From Eubacteriaceae bacterium UBA7485 (GTDB lineage Bacteria; Bacillota; Clostridia; Eubacteriales; Eubacteriaceae), in the NCBI GenBank assembly GCA_002478485.1, contig DLOL01000094.1, positions 26,481-31,701 of the forward strand: DNA of 5,221 nt, written 5' to 3'. The notes below the pieces were generated by a model that did no database searches, was not told the DNA's origin, and saw nothing but the letters and a program-made list of their open reading frames with translations. Made by a program: the position numbers and the translations under genes. Shown piece by piece: positions 1 to 4,996 of this stretch; position 1 is the first letter of the stretch; each line of letters starts with the position of its first letter.

Positions 1-305
1 CCCCGGATCGATCCGAGCGGCAGGTCCACATCATCATAGATCACAATGACATGATCGGGCGGCACATCATAGTAGCGGGAGAGGGCGCCGATGCAGTCGC
101 CGGACAGATTCATGAACGTGAGGGGTTCGACGAGCATGAATTTCTCTCCGTCTTTCATAAACGTGCCGGTCAGGCCTTTTTTCTGTTCTTTCAGGCTGGT
201 GACTCCGTATTTTCTGGCGAGTTCCGAAATCGCGCGAAACCCCACATTGTGGCGGGTGTTCTCGTACTGCTTTCCCGGATTTCCAAGACCTGCGATAATA
301 TACAT
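1..305 (-). CDS. pth: Peptidyl-tRNA hydrolase, N-terminal part (runs off left edge)
   Basis: Peptidyl-tRNA hydrolase cleaves the ester bond of peptidyl-tRNAs that drop off the ribosome, recycling tRNA in the cytoplasm. Translating the minus strand from the ATG at 305 gives 101 complete codons and then the window ends; the family is usually about 185-210 residues, so roughly half is present. It starts [20 protein letters not shown], the family signature, with Asn9 and the catalytic His19 in place. It continues with LTFMNLSG (Asn66, tRNA-binding) and IYDDVDLPLG (residues 89-98, with the conserved catalytic-site Asp). The start overlaps the prs stop by one base (TAATG), which suggests translational coupling. 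A GGAG lies 11 bases upstream inside the prs end, a rather long spacing. It is the last visible gene of the glmU-prs-pth operon. The identification is firm; only the missing C-terminus is unseen. Confidence 0.95.
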   Translation of the reverse strand, partial: MYIIAGLGNPGKQYENTRHNVGFRAISELARKYGVTSLKEQKKGLTGTFMKDGEKFMLVEPLTFMNLSGDCIGALSRYYDVPPDHVIVIYDDVDLPLGSIR

Positions 306-1267
306 TAAATATAGCGCTCCGGTGTAAAGAGTCTAGACAGGGAGCGGCCGCTGTGAATATATTCGATGGCCTGCCCGAAAATATCCCCGGTGCTTAAGAC
401 TTTGATCTTGTCGATCATCTTCTCTTCCGGAATGTTGATCGTGTCAAGAACCACCACTTCTTCAAGCGCGGAATTCTTAATTCGCTCGATGGCCGGACCC
501 GAGAGAACTGCATGGGTTGCGCCTGCGCGAACGGACTTGGCGCCGAGTTCCATCAGCGCGTCAGCCCCTGTGGTGAGGGTGCCGGCTGTGTCGATCATGT
601 CATCGATCATGATACAGTTCTTTCCCTTAATATCCCCGATGACGTTCATGACTTCCGTCTGGTTCGGCTTTGGGCGGTTCTTGTCGATGATGGCAAACGG
701 CACGCCGAGCTGTCTTGCGATTTTTCGCGTGCGCTTGACCGATCCCGCGTCCGGCGCGACGATCACCACATCTTCAAGTCCGAGGTTCTGGAAGTAGGTT
801 CCGATTGTGGAGCCGCCCACCAGGTGGTCGACCGGGATATCAAAGAATCCCTGAATCTGGCTTGCGTGAAGGTCCATGGTCACCACGCGGTCCGCGCCTG
901 CCGTTGTGAGGAGGTTTGCGACCAGTTTGGCTGTGATCGGATCTCTTGACTTGGCTTTTCTGTCCTGTCTTGCGTACCCGTAATACGGAATGATGACGTT
1001 GATTCTTCCTGCCGATGCTCTCTTGAGCGCGTCAATGATGATTAACAGCTCCATCAGGTTGTCATTGCAGGGATCGTTTGTCGACTGAACCACGAACACA
1101 TCCGCTCCTCTCACGGATTCGTAGAGATTTAATCCAATTTCACCGTCTGAGAATTTAACGACTTCTGCATTCGCGAGTGGAACATCCAGGTAATTCGCAA
1201 TATCCTGCGCAAGCTTCTTGTTTGAATTCCCCGCAATTACTTTAATGCCGCTGTAGTTTCCGTCCAA
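305..1267 (-). CDS. prs: Ribose-phosphate pyrophosphokinase (PRPP synthetase)
   Basis: Class I PRPP synthetase transfers pyrophosphate from ATP to ribose-5-phosphate, giving PRPP for purine, pyrimidine, histidine, tryptophan and NAD synthesis. The 320-residue product matches the usual 310-320. Visible motifs are FSDGE (39-43), YARQDRK (98-104, ATP-binding), DLHA (132-135, active-site His134), the PDAGSVKR region (172-179) and the PRPP-binding loop DDMIDTAGT (222-230). In the PDxGG region the second Gly is Ser here; I do not read this as inactivating. The start is a TTG, chosen because AAGGAG lies six bases upstream and the protein then begins at the normal family position. It ends in TAA, overlapping the pth ATG by one base. 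It lies 32 bases after the glmU stop with no terminator between, so it is probably co-transcribed from the glmU promoter. The link of UDP-GlcNAc and PRPP synthesis in one operon is common in Firmicutes. Confidence 0.97.
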   Translation of the reverse strand: MDGNYSGIKVIAGNSNKKLAQDIANYLDVPLANAEVVKFSDGEIGLNLYESVRGADVFVVQSTNDPCNDNLMELLIIIDALKRASAGRINVIIPYYGYARQDRKAKSRDPITAKLVANLLTTAGADRVVTMDLHASQIQGFFDIPVDHLVGGSTIGTYFQNLGLEDVVIVAPDAGSVKRTRKIARQLGVPFAIIDKNRPKPNQTEVMNVIGDIKGKNCIMIDDMIDTAGTLTTGADALMELGAKSVRAGATHAVLSGPAIERIKNSALEEVVVLDTINIPEEKMIDKIKVLSTGDIFGQAIEYIHSGRSLSRLFTPERYI

Positions 1268-1273
1268 TTTGCT

Positions 1274-1279
1274 CTCCTT
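1274..1279 (-). promoter_or_regulatory. Ribosome binding site deciding the prs TTG start
   Basis: The minus strand reads AAGGAG, then AGCAAA, then TTG at 1267. The six-base spacing is ideal and there is no in-frame ATG near the expected N-terminus, so this site fixes the TTG as the prs start. It lies in the 32-base gap after glmU. Confidence 0.8.
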
Positions 1280-1299
1280 CTTAGCCGATAGCTTCGGTG

Positions 1300-1977
1300 T
1301 TACTGTTTGTTCTTCTTTCGTTTTTCAGCCGGCGGAAGTTTTTCCGCGTATCCTTCTTTATTGACCTGGCGGGCGCGGGCAATGCCGAGAGCCTCACCCG
1401 GGACATCTTCTGTGATGGTGGAGCCGGCTGCGATAAACGCGCCGTCCCCCACGGTAACGGGAGCCACGAGATTGGTGTTGCATCCGATAAAGCAGTCATC
1501 CCCCACCACGGTCTTTGACTTGTTCAGGCCGTCATAATTGACGAACACGGTGCCGCATCCAAGATTGACGCGCGCTCCGACTTCCGCATCCCCGATATAG
1601 GTGAGATGAGAAGCTTTCGCGCCGTCTTTCATGACGGAATTCTTCACCTCAACGAAGTCCCCGACTTTGCAGTCTTCTCCGATCAGGCTTCCCGGACGGA
1701 TGTACGCATACGGGCCGACATGCGTGCGGCTTCCGACTTCGCTCTTCAGAATCGTAGAGGATTCCACATCCGCCTCGTCATGGATCACGGCGTCCTTAAT
1801 TCTTGAATTCATGCCGATGACGCACCGCTCGCCGATGACCGTCTCGCCCTGAAGGATGCAGCCCGGATAGACCACGGAGTCCGCGCCGATCCGGACGGTG
1901 TCGTCGATGTATGTGTTTTTCGGATCGATCAGGATGACCCCTTCATCCATGAGTCTTTTGTTGATTCTCTTTCTCAT
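1300..1977 (-). CDS. glmU: GlmU C-terminal half: glucosamine-1-phosphate N-acetyltransferase domain
   Basis: This 225-residue frame is the left-handed beta-helix half of GlmU, which acetylates glucosamine-1-phosphate with acetyl-CoA. It starts [14 protein letters not shown], the end of the linker helix, followed by hexapeptide repeats (for example [10 protein letters not shown] and [10 protein letters not shown]). Acetyltransferase residues are kept: Arg94 in YIRPGS, Lys112 in VEVKNS, His124 and Tyr127 in [10 protein letters not shown], and Asn147-Tyr148 in VNYDG. The basic tail ends KKNKQ. It is in the same frame as the N-terminal half and separated from it only by a TGA and ten sense codons, so it is the rest of one glmU gene. 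The ATG at 1977 is the first conventional start after the TGA; upstream there is only a weak GGA about seven bases away. If made separately it would depend on reinitiation or internal initiation. The domain assignment is certain; whether it is a separate protein is not. Confidence 0.85.
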   Translation of the reverse strand: MRKRINKRLMDEGVILIDPKNTYIDDTVRIGADSVVYPGCILQGETVIGERCVIGMNSRIKDAVIHDEADVESSTILKSEVGSRTHVGPYAYIRPGSLIGEDCKVGDFVEVKNSVMKDGAKASHLTYIGDAEVGARVNLGCGTVFVNYDGLNKSKTVVGDDCFIGCNTNLVAPVTVGDGAFIAAGSTITEDVPGEALGIARARQVNKEGYAEKLPPAEKRKKNKQ

Positions 1978-2010
1978 GATTTTTCCGACTTCAGCCAGCT
2001 GCGCTTTTCA
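1978..2010 (-). other. glmU: In-frame TGA and untranslated linker that break glmU in two
   Basis: The minus strand reads GTC AAC TGA AAA GCG CAG, and the frame then continues as KAQLAEVGKI into MRKRIN without any shift. Normal GlmU proteins have a sequence like VN(D/N/S)RxQLAE here, so the TGA (2008-2010) replaces one residue and nothing is lost around it. The whole frame from 2694 to 1300 is 464 codons plus stop, close to the usual 450-460 residues. A single change from a Ser TCA codon would give this TGA; that is inference. No convincing selenocysteine-type hairpin follows directly. Confidence 0.9.
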
Positions 2011-2694
2011 GTTGACCGCCGCGATGTCCTCTTTGTCGTCGGTCGTGAACACGCCCGCTCTCCCGCCGTCCTTTCGGATGATTTCGATTGCGTCGGTGAG
2101 GTAGTACTCGTTCTGCGCGTTGTCGGTCGTGATCTTCCCGAGCGCGTCTTTCAGCGCGCTTCCTTTAAACAGATAGATGCCGGAGTTGATTTCCTGAATT
2201 TTCTTCTCTTCTTCCGTGCAGTCCTTCTGCTCGGTGATCCTTAAAAGGTTGTCCCCGTCCCGGACGATCCTTCCGTATCCGAACGGATTTTCAAAGATCG
2301 CGCTCATGACGGTCACGTCGTTTCCGGAGCTCTTGTGCGCCTTTTCCATCGCTTCGATGGCTTCGGGACGCACCAGAGGCGCGTCTCCGCAAAGAATCAA
2401 AATATCATCTTCATCCGCATCTTCAAAGAAAGGCGCGGCCTGCATGACCGCATGCCCGGTCCCGAGCTGCTCTTCCTGGACGTAGGTGGACACGTCTTCC
2501 GGAAGGCTCTCTTTCACCGCTTCTTTCTGGTGTCCGATGATGACGCCGATCTGGTCCGCGCCGCCTTCCCTGGCGTTTTTGATCACATGGTCAAGCAGCG
2601 TGCGGCCTCCCACTTCGTGAAGAACCTTGGCTTTGCCGCTCTTCATCCGGGTGCCTTCGCCCGCCGCTAAAATTAATGCGTGTAAATCGTTCAT
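2008..2694 (-). CDS. glmU: GlmU N-terminal half: N-acetylglucosamine-1-phosphate uridylyltransferase domain
   Basis: This 228-residue frame is the pyrophosphorylase half of GlmU, which joins UTP and GlcNAc-1-phosphate to UDP-GlcNAc for peptidoglycan and other envelope polymers. It shows LILAAGEGTRMKS (7-19, nucleotide-binding loop), VLHEVGG (24-30), QLGTGHAVM (76-84), CGDAPL with metal ligand Asp104, NPFGYGRIVRD (136-146), Glu155, INSGIYLF with Asn170, and NAQNEYYLTD. Full-length GlmU is about 455 residues; this piece stops at a TGA immediately after Asn228, the position of the second magnesium ligand in the E. coli enzyme. The catalytic domain is therefore just complete, but the helical arm leading to the trimerising beta-helix is absent. 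The ATG start is backed by AGGA five bases upstream and by the usual N-terminus. It is the first gene after the promoter at 2785-2813. It could be an active monodomain enzyme, half of a read-through product, or a broken gene. Confidence 0.88.
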   Translation of the reverse strand: MNDLHALILAAGEGTRMKSGKAKVLHEVGGRTLLDHVIKNAREGGADQIGVIIGHQKEAVKESLPEDVSTYVQEEQLGTGHAVMQAAPFFEDADEDDILILCGDAPLVRPEAIEAMEKAHKSSGNDVTVMSAIFENPFGYGRIVRDGDNLLRITEQKDCTEEEKKIQEINSGIYLFKGSALKDALGKITTDNAQNEYYLTDAIEIIRKDGGRAGVFTTDDKEDIAAVN

Positions 2695-2720
2695 TTTCTT
2701 CCTGATTTTTATGATAGGAT

Positions 2721-2734
2721 GCGGTCTTCACCGC
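2721..2734 (-). repeat. Small hairpin in the glmU leader
   Basis: Perfect five-base arms, GCGGT and ACCGC, flank a four-base loop (GAAG on the transcript strand). It lies about 26 bases upstream of the glmU ATG inside the predicted leader of about 84 bases. No T-run follows, so it is not a terminator. A role in mRNA stability or translation is possible but unproven. Confidence 0.5.
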
Positions 2735-2784
2735 GGTAAATCCATTTTTCTTAAGGGCTTTTTTAAGGAGCCGATAGCACAAAT

Positions 2785-2813
2785 ATCATATAACTTTGTA
2801 AAAATGATGTCCA
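2785..2813 (-). promoter_or_regulatory. Sigma-A-like promoter for the glmU-prs-pth operon
   Basis: On the minus strand TGGACA (2813-2808) and TATGAT (2790-2785) are separated by exactly 17 bases; each matches the sigma-A consensus at five of six positions. Transcription would start near 2778, leaving a leader of about 84 bases before the glmU ATG. The -35 box lies in the small palindrome ATGTCCACAT (2807-2816), and a GGCC-GAAA-GGCC dyad (2820-2831) lies just upstream. Either could be a regulator site, but both are short. It is downstream of the murC terminator, so the operon appears independent of murC. Confidence 0.75.
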
Positions 2814-2865
2814 CATTTTGGCCGAAAGGCCTGTTCTTTAGGACTTTTTCACGTCTTTCCCCGTC

Positions 2866-2890
2866 AAAAAAAGCGGGGAAATCCCCCGCT
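2866..2890 (-). terminator. Rho-independent terminator of murC
   Basis: On the minus strand seven-base arms AGCGGGG and CCCCGCT enclose a five-base loop, followed by a run of seven T (2872-2866). The murC TAG stop (2891-2889) overlaps the start of the stem, so termination follows directly after translation ends. Confidence 0.9.
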
Positions 2891-4313
2891 ATTTCTGATA
2901 TTTTTCTTCGAGCGCGTCGACGAGCATAAAGGCCACCTTGTTGATGGTCTGGGATCCTGCAACGAGCACAAGGTCTCCCGGTTCCGCGTTATCTGTCAGA
3001 TATTTAACAATATCCTCAAATTCACTCATGACGACGGTCGGAATCTGGTGCTTGACCTTGATCATCTTCGCAAGGTCTTCTGAATAGATATTCCACTCTT
3101 CATTGCCCTCGCGGTCGGAATAGATGTCGTTGAGAATGATGCGGTCCGCATTTTCAAACGCGTCCACAAACTCGTCAAAGAGCAGTTTGGTGCGCGAATA
3201 GGTATGGGGCTGGAACACCACCCACAGCTTGTTGTGGTCATGGTTCATACAGGCGTCAATCGTGACTTTCAGTTCCGTCGGATGATGCGCGTAGTCTTCG
3301 TAGACTTCGATTCCGTTGACTTCTCCTCTGAATTCAAAACGGCGGTGCGCTCCCTTGAAGTGGTCAAGCGCCTTCTGGATGTCCTTCTCTTCAATCTTCA
3401 GGTACGCGGCGACGGCAATGGCCGCGAGGGAGTCAAGCACGTTGTGTTCCCCCGGAATCTGAAGCGTGAAGGTGCCGAAAAGTTCTCCGTGGTAGTAAGC
3501 GTCATAGGTCGCGTTCCCCGCCTTGTTGTAGGTGATGTTCTTCGCCACCCAGTCATTGCCTTCGTCTTTGAGGCCGTAGTATTCCACCTTGCATCGCAGT
3601 CCCTTGCAGACTTCCCGGACTTCTTTCTGGTCTCCGTAAGCGACCATGAGCCCGTCCTCCGGGATGATCATGCCAAACTTATGGAAAGATTCCATGATCT
3701 GCGGAAGTCCTTCCGTGAAGTAGTCCAGGTGGTCTTCTTCGATGTTGGTGATCACGCCGATTTCATGCTGCGTGTGAAGGAACGAATCCACGAATTCGCA
3801 GGATTCGATGACAAAGTACGGTCCTTCCCCGAGGCATGCGTTTCCGCCGATTTCATCCAGCTGTCCGCCGATGGAAACGGAAGGATTGAGTCCCGCGTGG
3901 TGCAGGATGGAGGCGACCATCGACGAGGTCGTGGTCTTTCCGTGCGTGCCGGAGATGCCGATTGTCTGTGGAAAAGCCCGGGAGAGGAGTCCGAGGAACT
4001 CGCTTCTTTCCACTTTCGGGATGCCGAGCTCGTCGGCTCTGACCATGTCCGGATTATCCGCATGAATCGCCGCTGAATAGACAACCATGTCCGTGTCTTC
4101 CGGAATGTTGTCTTTTGAATGTCCAATGTGCACGGGAATGCCTTTTCCCGCCAGTTTTTCTGTATAAGGGGAAGTGGTCATGTCGCTGCCTTCAACGACA
4201 AATCCCTGGTCTTTTGAAATTCCGGCCAGCCCCGACATGCTGCTTCCGCCAATTCCGATAAAGAAAATTTTCTTGACCGGACGGTTAAGTTCTTGTTGAA
4301 GAATGTTTTTCAC
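2889..4313 (-). CDS. murC: UDP-N-acetylmuramate--L-alanine ligase
   Basis: MurC is the first ATP-dependent amino-acid ligase of peptidoglycan synthesis, adding L-Ala to UDP-MurNAc in the cytoplasm. The 474-residue product is within the family range. Domain 1 has the glycine-rich FFIGIGGSSMSGLA (17-30) that binds the UDP part. Domain 2 has the ATP loop SGTHGKTTT (121-129), the Mur signature NIEEDHLDYF (190-199) and GEHNVLD (288-294). Domain 3 has HRRFE (323-327), DYAHHPTE (340-347) and HTYSRT. A GTG start is chosen because GCGAGG lies seven bases upstream; no ATG is available. The gene seems to be a single transcription unit, with promoter at 4352-4360 and terminator overlapping its stop. It is divergent from spoVG and upstream of the UDP-GlcNAc gene glmU, whose product feeds the same pathway. 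The gene is intact. Confidence 0.97.
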   Translation of the reverse strand: MKNILQQELNRPVKKIFFIGIGGSSMSGLAGISKDQGFVVEGSDMTTSPYTEKLAGKGIPVHIGHSKDNIPEDTDMVVYSAAIHADNPDMVRADELGIPKVERSEFLGLLSRAFPQTIGISGTHGKTTTSSMVASILHHAGLNPSVSIGGQLDEIGGNACLGEGPYFVIESCEFVDSFLHTQHEIGVITNIEEDHLDYFTEGLPQIMESFHKFGMIIPEDGLMVAYGDQKEVREVCKGLRCKVEYYGLKDEGNDWVAKNITYNKAGNATYDAYYHGELFGTFTLQIPGEHNVLDSLAAIAVAAYLKIEEKDIQKALDHFKGAHRRFEFRGEVNGIEVYEDYAHHPTELKVTIDACMNHDHNKLWVVFQPHTYSRTKLLFDEFVDAFENADRIILNDIYSDREGNEEWNIYSEDLAKMIKVKHQIPTVVMSEFEDIVKYLTDNAEPGDLVLVAGSQTINKVAFMLVDALEEKYQK

Positions 4314-4333
4314 TTTTTTTCCTCGCGTGAAAA
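4307..4333 (-). promoter_or_regulatory. murC translation-start hairpin with the Shine-Dalgarno in its loop
   Basis: In the murC mRNA sense, TTTTCAC (4333-4327) can pair with GTGAAAA (4313-4307). The 13-base loop between them holds GCGAGG (4326-4321), the ribosome binding site. The GTG start codon is the first triplet of the downstream arm and would be paired. The stem is seven perfect pairs but AT-rich, so it may be only weakly stable. Seen directly as an inverted repeat; an effect on translation is inference. Confidence 0.5.
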
Positions 4334-4336
4334 TTT

Positions 4337-4350
4337 ACTAATACATTAGT
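4337..4350. promoter_or_regulatory. Perfect dyad ACTAAT-AC-ATTAGT at the murC transcription start
   Basis: Six-base perfect arms around a two-base centre lie directly downstream of the murC -10 box and cover the predicted start near 4345. This is the usual place for a repressor operator. ACTAATA recurs at 4417-4423. No known regulator is recognised from the motif. Confidence 0.4.
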
Positions 4351-4351
4351 T

Positions 4352-4360
4352 ATTATATCA
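4352..4360 (-). promoter_or_regulatory. Extended -10 promoter for murC
   Basis: The minus strand reads TGATATAAT (4360-4352), a perfect TATAAT with the TGn extension. The -35 at 17-base spacing (ACTCTC) is poor, which is typical of extended -10 promoters. Transcription would begin around 4345, giving a leader of about 32 bases before the murC GTG. Confidence 0.65.
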
Positions 4361-4417
4361 TTTATTACCGAAGTGAGAGTTTCACAATCAATGGTGCCCG
4401 TTTTCAAGCTCCTATGA

Positions 4418-4519
4418 CTAATATAAGCCCCCCTCTTATACTAAGACTTTAAAATCACTTTTAATGATTTATTTAGCAATTCTTTCATTTGATATTAAGT
4501 CATGTTAAACTTATATTAG
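4418..4519. repeat. Inverted repeat CTAATATAAG / CTTATATTAG in the spoVG upstream region
   Basis: Ten-base perfect inverted copies lie at 4418-4427 and 4510-4519. The right copy contains the spoVG -10 box TATATT (4512-4517). The left copy shares ACTAATA with the dyad at the murC start. The 82-base separation argues against a simple hairpin and more for a pair of protein sites, though in AT-rich DNA chance is possible. The rest of the 232-base gap between murC and spoVG holds no gene that I can support. Confidence 0.4.
4489..4517 (+). promoter_or_regulatory. Sigma-A-like promoter for spoVG
   Basis: TTGATA (4489-4494) and TATATT (4512-4517) are separated by exactly 17 bases, each box five of six to consensus. 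Transcription would start near 4525, with a leader of about 20 bases. In Bacillus subtilis spoVG is driven by sigma-H; I see no clear sigma-H site here. Confidence 0.75.
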
Positions 4520-4545
4520 CTTTTGAATTAGAAAGAGGACTAATT

Positions 4546-4872
4546 GTGGTCATTTCAGACGTCAGAATCAGAAAATTATGTGAAAGCGGTAAAATGCGCG
4601 CAATCGTCTCAATCACGCTTGACGACGAGTTTGTCGTCCATGATATCAAGGTCATCCAGGGACAAAACGGCTATTTTATCGCCATGCCGAGTCGGAAAAC
4701 GAACGACGGCGAATTTAAGGACATTTGCCATCCCATTAAGGCTTCCGTGCGGGAGCAGCTTGAGAAAACCATCCTGAAAGCCTTCGAAGAAGCGCTCCAG
4801 GAAAACCAGGCCAGCCAGGAGGCCGGCGATGACGGTCTCGTTGTGGAGATCGAAGAAGAAGATCTTGTCTAG
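4546..4872 (+). CDS. spoVG: SpoVG family regulator
   Basis: SpoVG is a small nucleic-acid-binding protein first known from sporulation in Bacillus and present in many Firmicutes, where it affects cell division, capsule and virulence genes. The product is 108 residues. The core matches the family closely: SDVRIRKL near the start, [38 protein letters not shown] and HPI. After the core comes an acidic tail, [12 protein letters not shown], that makes it longer than the 97-residue Bacillus protein. The GTG at 4546 is chosen because GAGG (4535-4538) lies seven bases upstream, the conserved N-terminus begins there, and the promoter lies directly upstream; a longer reading from a TTG at 4489 would start inside the -35 box. 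It is usually next to and co-directional with glmU, but here it is divergent from murC and points away from glmU. Its presence alone does not prove that the organism sporulates. Confidence 0.95.
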   Translation: MVISDVRIRKLCESGKMRAIVSITLDDEFVVHDIKVIQGQNGYFIAMPSRKTNDGEFKDICHPIKASVREQLEKTILKAFEEALQENQASQEAGDDGLVVEIEEEDLV

Positions 4873-4943
4873 GCGGGCAGCCGCAGGGGGACGGATCAGG
4901 AGAAATGTCCGCACAGGAAATGCGAGATTAGAGAAAATTTTTT

Positions 4944-4992
4944 AAAAAAGTTGCCGCCGGCTGACATTCTCTCAGAAGACGACAACTTTTTT
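4944..4992. terminator. Putative bidirectional terminator between spoVG and addA
   Basis: AAAAAAGTTG (4944-4953) and CAACTTTTTT (4983-4992) are perfect ten-base arms; after one mismatch the stem gains two more pairs (CG with CG). The loop is long (about 23 bases) but can fold a small CTGA/TCAG stem. Each side ends in a run of six T for its own direction, and it sits in the convergent gap, ending four bases from the addA stop. The long loop lowers confidence. The stretch 4873-4943 before it holds nothing I can support. Confidence 0.65.
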
Positions 4993-4996
4993 ACGC

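Noticed and set aside
366..949. Overlapping open frames on the plus strand opposite prs
   Set aside because: They are antisense shadows of prs with no supporting promoter, ribosome site or recognisable motif.
1980..2010. Selenocysteine insertion at the glmU TGA
   Set aside because: No convincing bacterial SECIS-type hairpin follows the TGA, and the aligned residue in GlmU is not a catalytic Cys.
2591..2782. Open frame of 63 codons on the minus strand overlapping the glmU start
   Set aside because: It overlaps the glmU leader and first codons in another frame; its C-terminal part is frame-shifted glmU, and no ribosome site precedes it.
2820..2860. Terminator rightward in the murC-glmU gap (GGCC-GAAA-GGCC and a GTTC/GGAC stem before five T)
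   Set aside because: No rightward gene ends here, the stems are only four pairs, and the strong murC terminator next to it explains termination in the relevant direction.
3204..4076. Long open frame of 290 codons on the plus strand
   Set aside because: It lies wholly antisense to murC, whose product is clearly recognised; its sequence matches no family I know and it arises from murC codon bias.
4382..4387. TTGTGA as a -35 box for murC
   Set aside because: It is 24 bases from the -10 box, too far for sigma-A; the extended -10 element explains the promoter better.
4489..4545. Longer spoVG N-terminus from a TTG at 4489
   Set aside because: The TTG is within the predicted -35 box, lacks a ribosome site, and the extra residues do not match SpoVG; the GTG at 4546 does.
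4905..4931. Eight-codon frame after spoVG (ATG to TAG)
   Set aside because: The AGGAG is only two bases from the ATG and so short a frame is expected by chance.
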